DNA from: Pleomorphomonas koreensis DSM 23070 | GTDB lineage: Bacteria > Pseudomonadota > Alphaproteobacteria > Rhizobiales > Pleomorphomonadaceae | Direction of reading: 5' to 3' | NCBI RefSeq assembly: GCF_000425185.1 | Contig: NZ_KE384327.1 | Coordinates: 1 to 64,000, forward strand | Length of the DNA stretch: 64,000 nucleotides | In this document: one piece after another, positions 36,630 through 44,375 of the stretch | Layout of the letters: each line of letters starts with the position of its first letter | Position numbering within the stretch: the first letter of the stretch is position 1 | Notes under the pieces: generated by a model | Seen by the model: only the letters and a program-made list of their open reading frames with translations | Databases searched by the model: none | Told to the model about the DNA's origin: nothing | Translations under genes and position numbers: made by a program

Positions 36630-36720
36630 CGCCCCGCGTTCCCGCCGCCCGCCCCCCGGACGCGGCTGGAACGACGCCGGCGTGCCGGCCGGCCACGGCC
36701 AGCCGGCATGATCCTCGCGG

Positions 36721-36749
36721 CGCGCGCCCGTCCTCCCTTCGGGCGCGCG
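36721..36749 (+). terminator. Stem-loop between binding protein and permease genes (GH32 operon)
   Basis: Perfect 10-base arms CGCGCGCCCG and CGGGCGCGCG with a nine-base loop. No T-run. Same position as in the other three ABC units. Confidence 0.55.
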
Positions 36750-36786
36750 TCACCTCCTGCCATCCATCGCCCGGCGAGGGGCTCCC

Positions 36787-37722
36787 ATGTCCGCACTCAC
36801 AACCGTTCCGAAGCAGCGTCGCCGCTCCGTCATCGCCCGCGTCGGCTGGTCGCGTTTCCTCCAGGAAATCGGCATGCTGGCGCCGGCCGTCGGGCTGATG
36901 ACCATCTTCCTGATTACGCCGTTCCTGTTGTCCTTCTGGACGGCGATGACCAACCAGCCGCTGGTGCCGCGACCGACGCCGGTCCGCTTCATCGGCTTCA
37001 ACAACTTCATCCGCATCCTCAACGACGGCCTGTTCTGGACGTCGCTGTGGAACGTCACCCGCTTCACCCTGTGGGTGCTGCCGATCCAGTGCGGCTTCGC
37101 CTTCCTGACGGCGCTGCTGCTCAATCGCAAGATGCCGTTCCGCAACCTCTACCGCGGCATGTTCTTCCTGCCGGCCATCACCTCGATGGTGGTGGTCTGC
37201 GTCATCTGGGGCACGCTGTTCCAGTATCCGACCGGCCCGCTCAACCACGTCGTCGGCGTGCTGTCGGGCGGCCGCATCCAGCCGATCGACTGGCTGGGCG
37301 ATCCCAACTGGGCGATGCTGTCGATGGTGCTGTTGTCGGCCTGGCAGGCCTACGGCTTCCAGATGATCATCTATCTCGCCGGCCTGCAGGGCATTCCCGA
37401 CGAACTCTACGACGCCGCCCGCATCGACGGCGCCGGCCGCTGGGGCCGCTTCTGGCACGTCACCATGCCCGGCCTCAGGCCGACCCACGTCTTCGTCCTG
37501 GTTATCACCACCATCCAGGCCTTCAAGCTCTACACGCAGGTGGCTATCCTGACGCAGGGCGGGCCGAAGTCGTCGACCGAAACCGTGGTGCACTACATGG
37601 TGCGCTCCGGCTTCGAGGAGCAGAAGCTCGGCTATGCCTCGGCGGTATCGGTGATCCTGTTCCTGATCGTCCTGGTCATCGCGCTGGTTCAGCGCAGGCT
37701 CATGAGGCGCTTCGATGTCTGA
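36787..37722 (+). CDS. Sugar ABC transporter permease (MalF-type, GH32 operon)
   Basis: A 311-residue permease. The first membrane helix is IGMLAPAVGLMTIFLITPFLLSFWTAMT. Further helices include the FFLPAITSMVVVCVIWGTLF segment. The EAA loop reads LYDAARIDGAGRWGRFWHVTMPGLRP. It lies 158 bases after the binding-protein gene. Its last eight bases overlap the next permease gene, implying coupled translation. Confidence 0.88.
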   Translation: MSALTTVPKQRRRSVIARVGWSRFLQEIGMLAPAVGLMTIFLITPFLLSFWTAMTNQPLVPRPTPVRFIGFNNFIRILNDGLFWTSLWNVTRFTLWVLPIQCGFAFLTALLLNRKMPFRNLYRGMFFLPAITSMVVVCVIWGTLFQYPTGPLNHVVGVLSGGRIQPIDWLGDPNWAMLSMVLLSAWQAYGFQMIIYLAGLQGIPDELYDAARIDGAGRWGRFWHVTMPGLRPTHVFVLVITTIQAFKLYTQVAILTQGGPKSSTETVVHYMVRSGFEEQKLGYASAVSVILFLIVLVIALVQRRLMRRFDV

Positions 37723-38593
37723 CCTCGCCCTTTCCGTGAAAAAGCCGGCGGCGGCGCTCAACGGCTACCGCTTTGTCCAGTCGATTTCAGTGTTCATCAT
37801 CGCGCTGGTGGTGATCTCGCCGCTGTTCATGCTGTTCATCGCCTCGCTGAAGGACGACCGCTTCCAGATCCTGGCCGACATGGGCTCGTTCCGGGCCTTC
37901 TGGGTGGACCATCCGACCTTCAACAACTTCCGCGAGGTCGGCAACTTCGCCGGCGAGCTGGCCTTCGGCCGCTATCTCGGCAACTCGCTGTTCATCCTGT
38001 TCTCGACGGTCAGCCTCGGCCTGATCGTCAACTCGATGGCCGGCTTCATCCTCGCCTGGGGCAGCCTGCCGGGGCGGGCGTTGATCCTCGCCGTGGTCAT
38101 CGCGCTCTACGTGATCCCGCAGGAGAGCATCATCATGCCGCTGCTGATCATCGTGTCGCGCGCCGGCCTCTCCGACACCTTCACCGCCCAGATCCTGCCC
38201 TTCGTGGCCAGTCCGCTCTACACTTTCCTGTTCTACCAGTTCTTCGCGCAACTGCCGAAGGAGCTATACGAGGCCGCCGCCATCGACGGCGCCTCGATCT
38301 TCCGCACCTGGTGGTCGATCTTCATCCCGCTGAGCCTGCCGGCGCTGGCCACCGTCTCCATCCTGATGGGCATCGAGACCTGGAACCAGTATCTCTGGCC
38401 GATCCTGATCACCCAGACCGACTACGCCCGGCCGATCTCGGTGGCCATCGCCACCTTCTTCGGCCAGGACAGCATCTACTGGGACCGGGCGATGGCCGCC
38501 TCGGTGCTGATGATGATCCCCATCCTCCTGTTCTACCTTGTCTTCCAGCGCTGGTTCATCAGCTCGTTTGTTGGCTCGGCGGTGAAAGGTTGA
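37715..38593 (+). CDS. Sugar ABC transporter permease (MalG-type, GH32 operon)
   Basis: A 292-residue permease. The first helix (FIIALVVISPLFMLFIASLKDD) is followed by HPTFNNFREV. The EAA loop reads LYEAAAIDGASIFRTWWSIFIPLSLP. The C-terminus is the common SSFVGSAVKG. It is followed after only two bases by the GH32 gene. Confidence 0.88.
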   Translation: MSDLALSVKKPAAALNGYRFVQSISVFIIALVVISPLFMLFIASLKDDRFQILADMGSFRAFWVDHPTFNNFREVGNFAGELAFGRYLGNSLFILFSTVSLGLIVNSMAGFILAWGSLPGRALILAVVIALYVIPQESIIMPLLIIVSRAGLSDTFTAQILPFVASPLYTFLFYQFFAQLPKELYEAAAIDGASIFRTWWSIFIPLSLPALATVSILMGIETWNQYLWPILITQTDYARPISVAIATFFGQDSIYWDRAMAASVLMMIPILLFYLVFQRWFISSFVGSAVKG

Positions 38594-38595
38594 CC

Positions 38596-40302
38596 ATGTC
38601 CCAGGCATTCACTCCGGCCGGCGGTTCCGGCCGGGCAACGCTGGCCTTCCCCGAGGTGGCGGCCGGCGAGACGATCGAGCTGTTCCTCAAGGCAACCGGT
38701 GCGGCGCCGGCCGTCGTCATGCTACGCGGCGGCGCCGGCCCGGCCGGCGAGGTCTCGACGCGGCGCAGCGACTGCTTCGAGCGGCAGCGCATCGTCGCCG
38801 CCGCGCCGGCCGACCGGCTCGACTATGATCCGGAAACGACCTCGCTGTCGGTCGTCTACGCCTACGATCCGGCCACCGTGCTCGATGCCGGTGTCCGCAT
38901 CCTCTCCGCCGGGCCGGCCGCGACGCCGCCGGAGCTGGCCGGCTACCACTTCCGGCCGCCCTTCGGCTGGATGAACGATCCCAATGGCTTCGGCCGCTTC
39001 GGCGACCGCATCCACCTCTGCTACCAGCACTATCCGCACCGGGCGCGCTGGCACGCCATGCACTGGGGCCACGCCGTCTCCGACGACCTCCTGCACTGGC
39101 GTCATCTGCCGATCTTCCTCGAACCGGACGAGGCGGTGTGGGCGGCGAACGGCGCCGGCGGCGTGTTCTCCGGCACGGCGATCGCCGTGCCGGGCGAGGA
39201 CGGCTTCCGCGCCTTCTTCACCGACCACATCGACGGCCGCCAGCCGGAGATGGAGGTGCAGCGCATGGTCCGCTCCGAGGACGGCATCACGGCCGGCGCC
39301 TCGCGGGTGGTGCTGGCCGGCCGGCCCGAAGGGCTCGGCATCGGCGAGGACAATCGCGACCCCTACGTCTTCACCGGGCCGGACGGCCGGCTGAAGATGC
39401 TGCTCGGCGGCCGCGACGCCGAGGGCGGCGTGGTGATGCTCTCCGAGACCGACGACCCGACCGGCGCCACCGGCTGGCGATTCGTCGGCCTCGTCCACCG
39501 CGAGCGGGAATACGGCCACACGGTCGGCGAATGCCCGGCCATGCTGCCGCTCGACGGCCCGGCCGGCGATCCCGCGACGCGCTGGCTGCTGATCGTCGGC
39601 CTGCTGATGAGCCGCGACCTGCCGACGCGGCGGCGCAACCTCACCTTCGGCATCGTCGGCCGCTTCGACGGGCGGACGTTCACGCCGGAGTTCCGGCAGG
39701 AGCTGGACTTCGGCACCGACGCCTACGGCTTCCAGGCCTTCGTCGACCAGGACGGCCCGGTGGCCATCGCCTGGCTGGCCAACTGGACCGACATCGTCAA
39801 GAGCGCCGACTGGCCGACGGCGATGACGCTGCCGCGCCGGCTGCTGCTGACCGACGGCGCCCTGTCGACGCCGCCGGTCGAGGCGGCCGTCACGCTGCGC
39901 CAGTCGCTGGTCGACGATCGCCGCCTCGCTTCCGGCGAGACGCTGCGCCTCGATGACGGCGCCGCCGAGATCGTCATCGAGTTCGACGAGGCCGGCACGC
40001 CGTTCGATCTCGTGCTCGACCATCCAGGCCTCAGGCTCGGCGTCCGCGCCGACGCGGACGGCCTTGCCATCATCCACGAGGCGGGCGGCGCCGATGCGCC
40101 GTCGCCGCATTATCTCGCCGCCGGCGCCCGCGTGCGCTCGCTCCGCGTCTTCCTCGACCGGGGATCGATCGAGGTGTTCGCCGACGGCGGACGCCACGCC
40201 GGCACCAAGCGTTTCGCCGATCCGGCCGCCGTCACCGCCGTCCGCCTCAAAGCCCCCGAGGGGCGCATCATGGCGGCCCGCGTCTGGCGGCTTGGCCTCT
40301 GA
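38596..40302 (+). CDS. Glycoside hydrolase family 32 beta-fructosidase with N-terminal extension
   Basis: A 568-residue enzyme of the invertase/levanase family that cleaves terminal fructose from sucrose, inulin- or levan-type oligosaccharides. The three catalytic residues are visible: nucleophile Asp128 in GWMNDPNGF, Asp255 in the NRDPYVF motif and acid/base Glu312 in GECPAM. A C-terminal beta-sandwich follows (about 440-568), with FLDRGSIEVFADGG. The first 115 residues are an unusual extension with beta-type character in front of the five-bladed catalytic domain. There is no signal peptide, so it acts on imported substrate. It sits between the permease genes and the ATPase gene of the same operon. 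Confidence 0.93.
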   Translation: MSQAFTPAGGSGRATLAFPEVAAGETIELFLKATGAAPAVVMLRGGAGPAGEVSTRRSDCFERQRIVAAAPADRLDYDPETTSLSVVYAYDPATVLDAGVRILSAGPAATPPELAGYHFRPPFGWMNDPNGFGRFGDRIHLCYQHYPHRARWHAMHWGHAVSDDLLHWRHLPIFLEPDEAVWAANGAGGVFSGTAIAVPGEDGFRAFFTDHIDGRQPEMEVQRMVRSEDGITAGASRVVLAGRPEGLGIGEDNRDPYVFTGPDGRLKMLLGGRDAEGGVVMLSETDDPTGATGWRFVGLVHREREYGHTVGECPAMLPLDGPAGDPATRWLLIVGLLMSRDLPTRRRNLTFGIVGRFDGRTFTPEFRQELDFGTDAYGFQAFVDQDGPVAIAWLANWTDIVKSADWPTAMTLPRRLLLTDGALSTPPVEAAVTLRQSLVDDRRLASGETLRLDDGAAEIVIEFDEAGTPFDLVLDHPGLRLGVRADADGLAIIHEAGGADAPSPHYLAAGARVRSLRVFLDRGSIEVFADGGRHAGTKRFADPAAVTAVRLKAPEGRIMAARVWRLGL

Positions 40303-40325
40303 ACACTATTCCAGGGAGGAACAGC

Positions 40326-41366
40326 ATGGCCAAGGTCTCCATCGAGAACGTCGCCAAGTTCTACGGCAACCATCAGGTCATCCACGGTATCGACATCGAC
40401 ATCGCCGACGGCGAGTTCGTGACGCTGGTCGGTCCATCCGGCTGCGGCAAGTCGACGCTGCTCCGGATGATCGCCGGCCTCGAGGAGATTTCCGCCGGCG
40501 ACATCCGCATCGGCGATCGTCTCGTCAACGACGTGCCGCCCAAGGAACGCGACATCGCCATGGTGTTCCAGAACTATGCGCTCTACCCGCATATGACGGT
40601 GGCCCAGAACATGGGGTTCGCGCTGAAGCTGAAGGGCGAAAGCCGCGCCGCCATCGACGCCCGCGTCCAGGAGGCGGCGGCCATCCTGGCGCTCGAGCCC
40701 TATCTCGACCGCCTGCCCAAGCAGCTGTCCGGCGGCCAGCGCCAGCGCGTCGCCATGGGCCGGGCCATCGTGCGCGACCCGCAGGTGTTCCTGTTCGACG
40801 AACCGCTCAGCAACCTCGACGCCAAGCTCCGGGTGCAGATGCGGGCCGAGATCAAGGACCTGCACCAGCGCCTCGGCACCACCACGGTCTACGTCACCCA
40901 CGACCAGATCGAGGCGATGACCATGGCCGACCGCATCGTGGTGATGAAGGGCGGCGTCGTCGAGCAGATCGGCCGGCCGCTGGAACTCTACGACCACCCG
41001 GCCAACCTGTTCGTCGCCACCTTCATCGGCTCGCCGGCCATGAACCTCGTCAAGGGCAAGGCGGGCAACGGCGGCTTCGTCGCCGAGGGCGGCGCCGTGC
41101 TGCCGCTGCCGCCCGGCGCCAAGGCCGGCGCCGTCACCTACGGCATCCGGCCCGAGCATCTGGCGCTCGACGAGGCCGGCTTCCGCGCCGAGGTGGTGGT
41201 GGTGGAGCCGACCGGCGCCGAGACGCAGGTGCTGGCCCGCTTCGGCACGACGATGCTGGTCGTCGTGCTGCGCGAGCGCGTCGACCTCAATCCCGGTGAC
41301 AGCATCGGCCTCCGCCCGGATCTCTCCACCGTGCACCTGTTCGGCGAGGACGGCCGGCGGCTCTAG
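40326..41366 (+). CDS. Sugar ABC transporter ATP-binding protein (UgpC-type, GH32 operon)
   Basis: A 346-residue MalK/UgpC-type ATPase. Walker [11 protein letters not shown]-loop [11 protein letters not shown], signature [14 protein letters not shown], Walker [16 protein letters not shown] and VTHDQIEAM are intact, with TOBE region GIRPEHLALDE. GGGAGGAACAGC precedes the ATG. It is the last gene of the operon and ends seven bases before the convergent AraC gene. Confidence 0.92.
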   Translation: MAKVSIENVAKFYGNHQVIHGIDIDIADGEFVTLVGPSGCGKSTLLRMIAGLEEISAGDIRIGDRLVNDVPPKERDIAMVFQNYALYPHMTVAQNMGFALKLKGESRAAIDARVQEAAAILALEPYLDRLPKQLSGGQRQRVAMGRAIVRDPQVFLFDEPLSNLDAKLRVQMRAEIKDLHQRLGTTTVYVTHDQIEAMTMADRIVVMKGGVVEQIGRPLELYDHPANLFVATFIGSPAMNLVKGKAGNGGFVAEGGAVLPLPPGAKAGAVTYGIRPEHLALDEAGFRAEVVVVEPTGAETQVLARFGTTMLVVVLRERVDLNPGDSIGLRPDLSTVHLFGEDGRRL

Positions 41367-41373
41367 CACCAGG

Positions 41374-42276
41374 TCAGGCCGCCGGGCGGGCGTCGCCGCG
41401 GCCGGCCGCCTTCCGCTCGGCCCGGAAGGCCGACGGCGTCCGGCCGATCAGCCGCAGGAAGTTGCGGTTGAAGGTCGACAGCGTCTCGTAGCCGACGTCC
41501 ATGGCGATGGAGGTGACGAGGTCGTCGGTCTCCGACAACAGCTGGCACGCCTTGTAGATGCGCAGATGGTTGATGTACTCGGCGCAGGAGCAGGCGAGGT
41601 GCCGCTCGAACAGGCGCGAGAAGGCCGACAGCGCCATGCCCTCCGTCGACGCCACCTCGCGGCAGGTGAGGCCCGGCCGGTTGAAGTTGCCGGCGATGTA
41701 GGCGAGCATCCGCTCCAGCCGGCGCGGCTGGGCGCACTGGTGCTCGAGGCCCTTCACCGACAGCGACCGCCGGCCGCCGTCCGCTTCCAGCACGCGCAAC
41801 AGCTCGAAGAACAGCGCCATCCGCTCGAAGCCGTTGGCGGCGAGCAGCGCCTCCATCAGCCCGGACGCCTTGGCGGACGCGGCGTCGGAGAATTCGATGC
41901 CGGCCCGCGTCGCGTCGAGCAGGGCGGCGAGGCCGGCGCAGTCGGAGAACTCGGCCATGCAGCGCTCGGCGAAGCCCTCGCCCATCTGCAGCACCAGGTC
42001 GCGTTCGCGGATGCGGCCGTCGCCGTCGCGGTCGGCGGCATCCGACACCCACATGTGCGGCAGGTTGGGGCCAGTCATCACCAGGTTGCCCGGCCCGAAG
42101 GCGCCGGCATAGGTGCCGACGTAGAACTGGCCGGAACTGCGGCGAATGAGGTGCAACTCGTATTCCGGATGGTGGTGCCAGCCGGAATAGACGAAGGGAT
42201 AGTCGTGGCCGTAGATGCGGAAGGTCCGCGCCAGCGGCGCCTCGATCACCTCCAGCACCGGCTTTACATTGCTCAT
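41374..42276 (-). CDS. AraC-family transcriptional regulator (cupin sensor)
   Basis: A 300-residue regulator. The N-terminal cupin-like sensor has SGWHHHPEYELHLIRRSSGQFYVG and a PNLPHMW motif. Two C-terminal HTH motifs (about 190-290) include LTCREVASTEGMALSAFSRLFERHL and VTSIAMDVGYETLSTFNRNFLRLIGRTPSAFR. It is convergent with the GH32 operon and divergent from ahcY. Its target and effector cannot be read from context; control of a sugar gene elsewhere is possible. Confidence 0.9.
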   Translation of the reverse strand: MSNVKPVLEVIEAPLARTFRIYGHDYPFVYSGWHHHPEYELHLIRRSSGQFYVGTYAGAFGPGNLVMTGPNLPHMWVSDAADRDGDGRIRERDLVLQMGEGFAERCMAEFSDCAGLAALLDATRAGIEFSDAASAKASGLMEALLAANGFERMALFFELLRVLEADGGRRSLSVKGLEHQCAQPRRLERMLAYIAGNFNRPGLTCREVASTEGMALSAFSRLFERHLACSCAEYINHLRIYKACQLLSETDDLVTSIAMDVGYETLSTFNRNFLRLIGRTPSAFRAERKAAGRGDARPAA

Positions 42277-42373
42277 GTCCGCTCTCCTCCCGGACCGGCG
42301 GACGGACCGCCGCGCTGGACACTAGAGCAAAAGCCGATCGATCTGAAGCGCCGTCGAGCGTGCCGTCCATCAT

Positions 42374-42395
42374 GATATAAGGATTTCTTTATGTC
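42374..42395 (+). promoter_or_regulatory. Palindromic operator candidate upstream of ahcY
   Basis: An imperfect 22-bp palindrome: GATATAAGGA, a central TT, then TCTTTATGTC, in otherwise GC-rich DNA, 119 bases before the ahcY start. SAH-responsive SahR-type repressors control ahcY in several Proteobacteria; assigning this site to such a regulator is inference. Confidence 0.45.
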
Positions 42396-42438
42396 GCGAT
42401 TGCGCTGGGGGCCGACTTCTCCTATAAGGCGTCGAGCA

Positions 42439-42470
42439 GCGGACGCCGGCCGGCGTCCGCCTTTCCGTTT
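42439..42470 (+). terminator. Leader hairpin upstream of ahcY
   Basis: A perfect 22-bp palindrome with arms GCGGACGCC and GGCGTCCGC closing on GGCC, followed by CTTTCCGTTT. It resembles a terminator in the leader and may attenuate ahcY transcription. Confidence 0.45.
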
Positions 42471-42513
42471 GCCGCCCGCAACATTCATCCAGCCAATACC
42501 GGGAGATCCGCCG

Positions 42514-43911
42514 ATGGCCGCCCAGGACTACGTCGTGAAAGACATCTCGCTCGCCCCCTGGGGCCGCACCGAGATCGAGATGGCCGAGATCGAGATGCCC
42601 GGCCTGATGGCCGTGCGCGCCGAATATGCCGAGGCGCAGCCGCTGAAGGGCGCCCGCATCGCCGGCTCGCTGCACATGACCATCCAGACCGCCGTGCTGA
42701 TCGAGACGCTGAAGGCGCTCGGCGCCGACGTGCGCTGGGCCTCCTGCAACATCTTCTCGACGCAGGACCACGCCGCCGCCGCCATCGCCGCCGCCGGCAC
42801 GCCGGTGTTCGCGGTGAAGGGCGAAACCCTCCGCGACTACTGGACCTATACCGACCGCATCCTCGACTGGGGCAACGGCCAGACCGCCAACATGATCCTC
42901 GACGACGGCGGCGACGCGACGCTGCTGGTCACCCTCGGCGCCCGCGCCGAGACCGACCCCTCCGTGCTCGCCGATCCCAAGAGCGAGGAGGAGGAAGAAC
43001 TCTTCGCCACCATCAAGGCGCGGCTCGCCAAGGACCCGACCTTCTACTCGCGCGCCAAGGCCAGCATCCGCGGCGTCTCCGAGGAGACCACCACCGGCGT
43101 CATGCGGCTCTACCAGATGGAAGCGCGCGGCGAACTGCCCTGGCCGGCCTTCAACGTCAACGACAGCGTCACCAAGTCGAAGTTCGACAACAAGTATGGC
43201 TGCCGCGAGAGCCTGGTCGACGCCATCCGCCGCGGCACCGACGTGATGATGGCCGGCAAGGTGGCGATCGTCTGCGGCTACGGCGACGTCGGCAAGGGCT
43301 CGGCCCAGTCGCTCGCCGGCGCCGGCGCCCGCGTGCTGGTCACCGAGGTCGATCCGATCTGTGCCCTGCAGGCGGCCATGGACGGCTTCGAGGTGGTGAC
43401 GCTGGAAGACGACATCCACCGGGCGGACATCGTCGTCACCTGCACCGGCAACCTTCACGTCGTCACCCTCGATCACATGCGCAAGCTCAAGAACATGGCG
43501 ATCGTCTGCAACATCGGCCATTTCGACAACGAGATCGATGTCGCCGGGCTCAGGAACTTCAAGTGGAAGAACGTCAAGCCGCAGGTCGACCTCGTCGAAT
43601 TCCCCGACGGCAAGAAGATCGTCCTTCTCTCCGAGGGCCGGCTGGTCAACCTCGGCAACGCCACCGGACACCCGAGCTTCGTGATGAGCGCCTCGTTCTC
43701 CAACCAGACGCTGGCCCAGATCGAGCTGTGGACGCGCGGCGACAAGTACGAGAAGAAGGTGCACGTTCTGCCCAAGCATCTCGACGAGAAGGTGGCCCAG
43801 CTGCACCTCGCCAAGCTCGGCGCCAAGCTCAGCAAGCTGACGGCCGAGCAGGCCGACTACATCGGCGTCAAGTCGAACGGCCCGTTCAAGTCGGCCATGT
43901 ACCGGTACTGA
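42514..43911 (+). CDS. ahcY: Adenosylhomocysteinase
   Basis: A 465-residue cytoplasmic enzyme that splits S-adenosylhomocysteine into adenosine and homocysteine. This relieves product inhibition of methyltransferases and feeds the methionine cycle. Visible signatures: N-terminal [42 protein letters not shown] (signature 1), [19 protein letters not shown] (catalytic Lys and Asp region), the NAD-binding [22 protein letters not shown], and the C-terminal [13 protein letters not shown] ending that closes the NAD site. ATG 42514 has GGGAG upstream; the longer frame from 42391 overlaps the operator. It is monocistronic, ended by a strong terminator. Confidence 0.97.
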   Translation: MAAQDYVVKDISLAPWGRTEIEMAEIEMPGLMAVRAEYAEAQPLKGARIAGSLHMTIQTAVLIETLKALGADVRWASCNIFSTQDHAAAAIAAAGTPVFAVKGETLRDYWTYTDRILDWGNGQTANMILDDGGDATLLVTLGARAETDPSVLADPKSEEEEELFATIKARLAKDPTFYSRAKASIRGVSEETTTGVMRLYQMEARGELPWPAFNVNDSVTKSKFDNKYGCRESLVDAIRRGTDVMMAGKVAIVCGYGDVGKGSAQSLAGAGARVLVTEVDPICALQAAMDGFEVVTLEDDIHRADIVVTCTGNLHVVTLDHMRKLKNMAIVCNIGHFDNEIDVAGLRNFKWKNVKPQVDLVEFPDGKKIVLLSEGRLVNLGNATGHPSFVMSASFSNQTLAQIELWTRGDKYEKKVHVLPKHLDEKVAQLHLAKLGAKLSKLTAEQADYIGVKSNGPFKSAMYRY

Positions 43912-43947
43912 TCGAGCGCCGGCACCGCCCGCCGTTTTCCCAAAGCA

Positions 43948-43987
43948 GCCCGCCCGCGCCCCTCGACGGCGCGGGCGGGCTTTTGTT
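43948..43987 (+). terminator. ahcY terminator
   Basis: Perfect 13-base arms GCCCGCCCGCGCC and GGCGCGGGCGGGC around a seven-base loop, followed by TTTTGTT. A classical intrinsic terminator. Confidence 0.9.
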
Positions 43988-44175
43988 GCCGGCAAAGCCT
44001 TATCCACAGCTGTTCCACATATGCGGATTTTCCCCCTCGAAGCGGGCGCTCCCGGCGACGGCGGGCGAAAGTCCAGGCGGCCGGGATGCATAAGGCGAGT
44101 CCGCTCAACCCTCTGGCCGACCCCTTCCCGAGATGTCGACTCCCCGGCCGCGACGGGCCGGCCGCCGGAAACTCT

Positions 44176-44190
44176 GAACGTTCCGTGAAC
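44176..44190. promoter_or_regulatory. SOS-box-type motif upstream of divL-addAB
   Basis: GAAC-N7-GAAC, which reads GTTC-N7-GTTC on the minus strand, the LexA-binding pattern of alphaproteobacteria. It is 186 bases before divL, at the head of a string that includes addB and addA. An eight-base pattern can occur by chance, so this is a candidate. Confidence 0.35.
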
Positions 44191-44375
44191 AGAATCGTCA
44201 GATGAAACTTCCTGCCTCCGGCAGGCCGATGGCGGCGTCCTCGACCCTTTTTGCCCCCCCTGAAAGGCGGTATTTTGGGGTGATTCGGATCGGCGTCGGG
44301 GCACGCGCCGGTCCGGGGCGCGGCTCCCGGACGGGAGCGGATGCCCTTTGAATGCGGCCGGAAGGGGACACGTGC

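Larger units (their letters stand above)
43912..44375. other. Intergenic region between ahcY and divL
   Basis: 464 bases. It holds the ahcY terminator, a perfect DnaA-box sequence TTATCCACA (44000-44008), a GAAC-N7-GAAC (44176-44190) and some AT-richer sequence near 44270. No gene was recognised. Confidence 0.6.

Noticed and set aside
42396-42513. SAH riboswitch before ahcY
   Set aside because: I could not find the conserved SAH-riboswitch core; the leader shows only a simple GC palindrome.
44000-44008. Replication origin at the DnaA box
   Set aside because: Only one box, no AT-rich unwinding element or cluster, and no dnaA, dnaN, hemE or parAB nearby.
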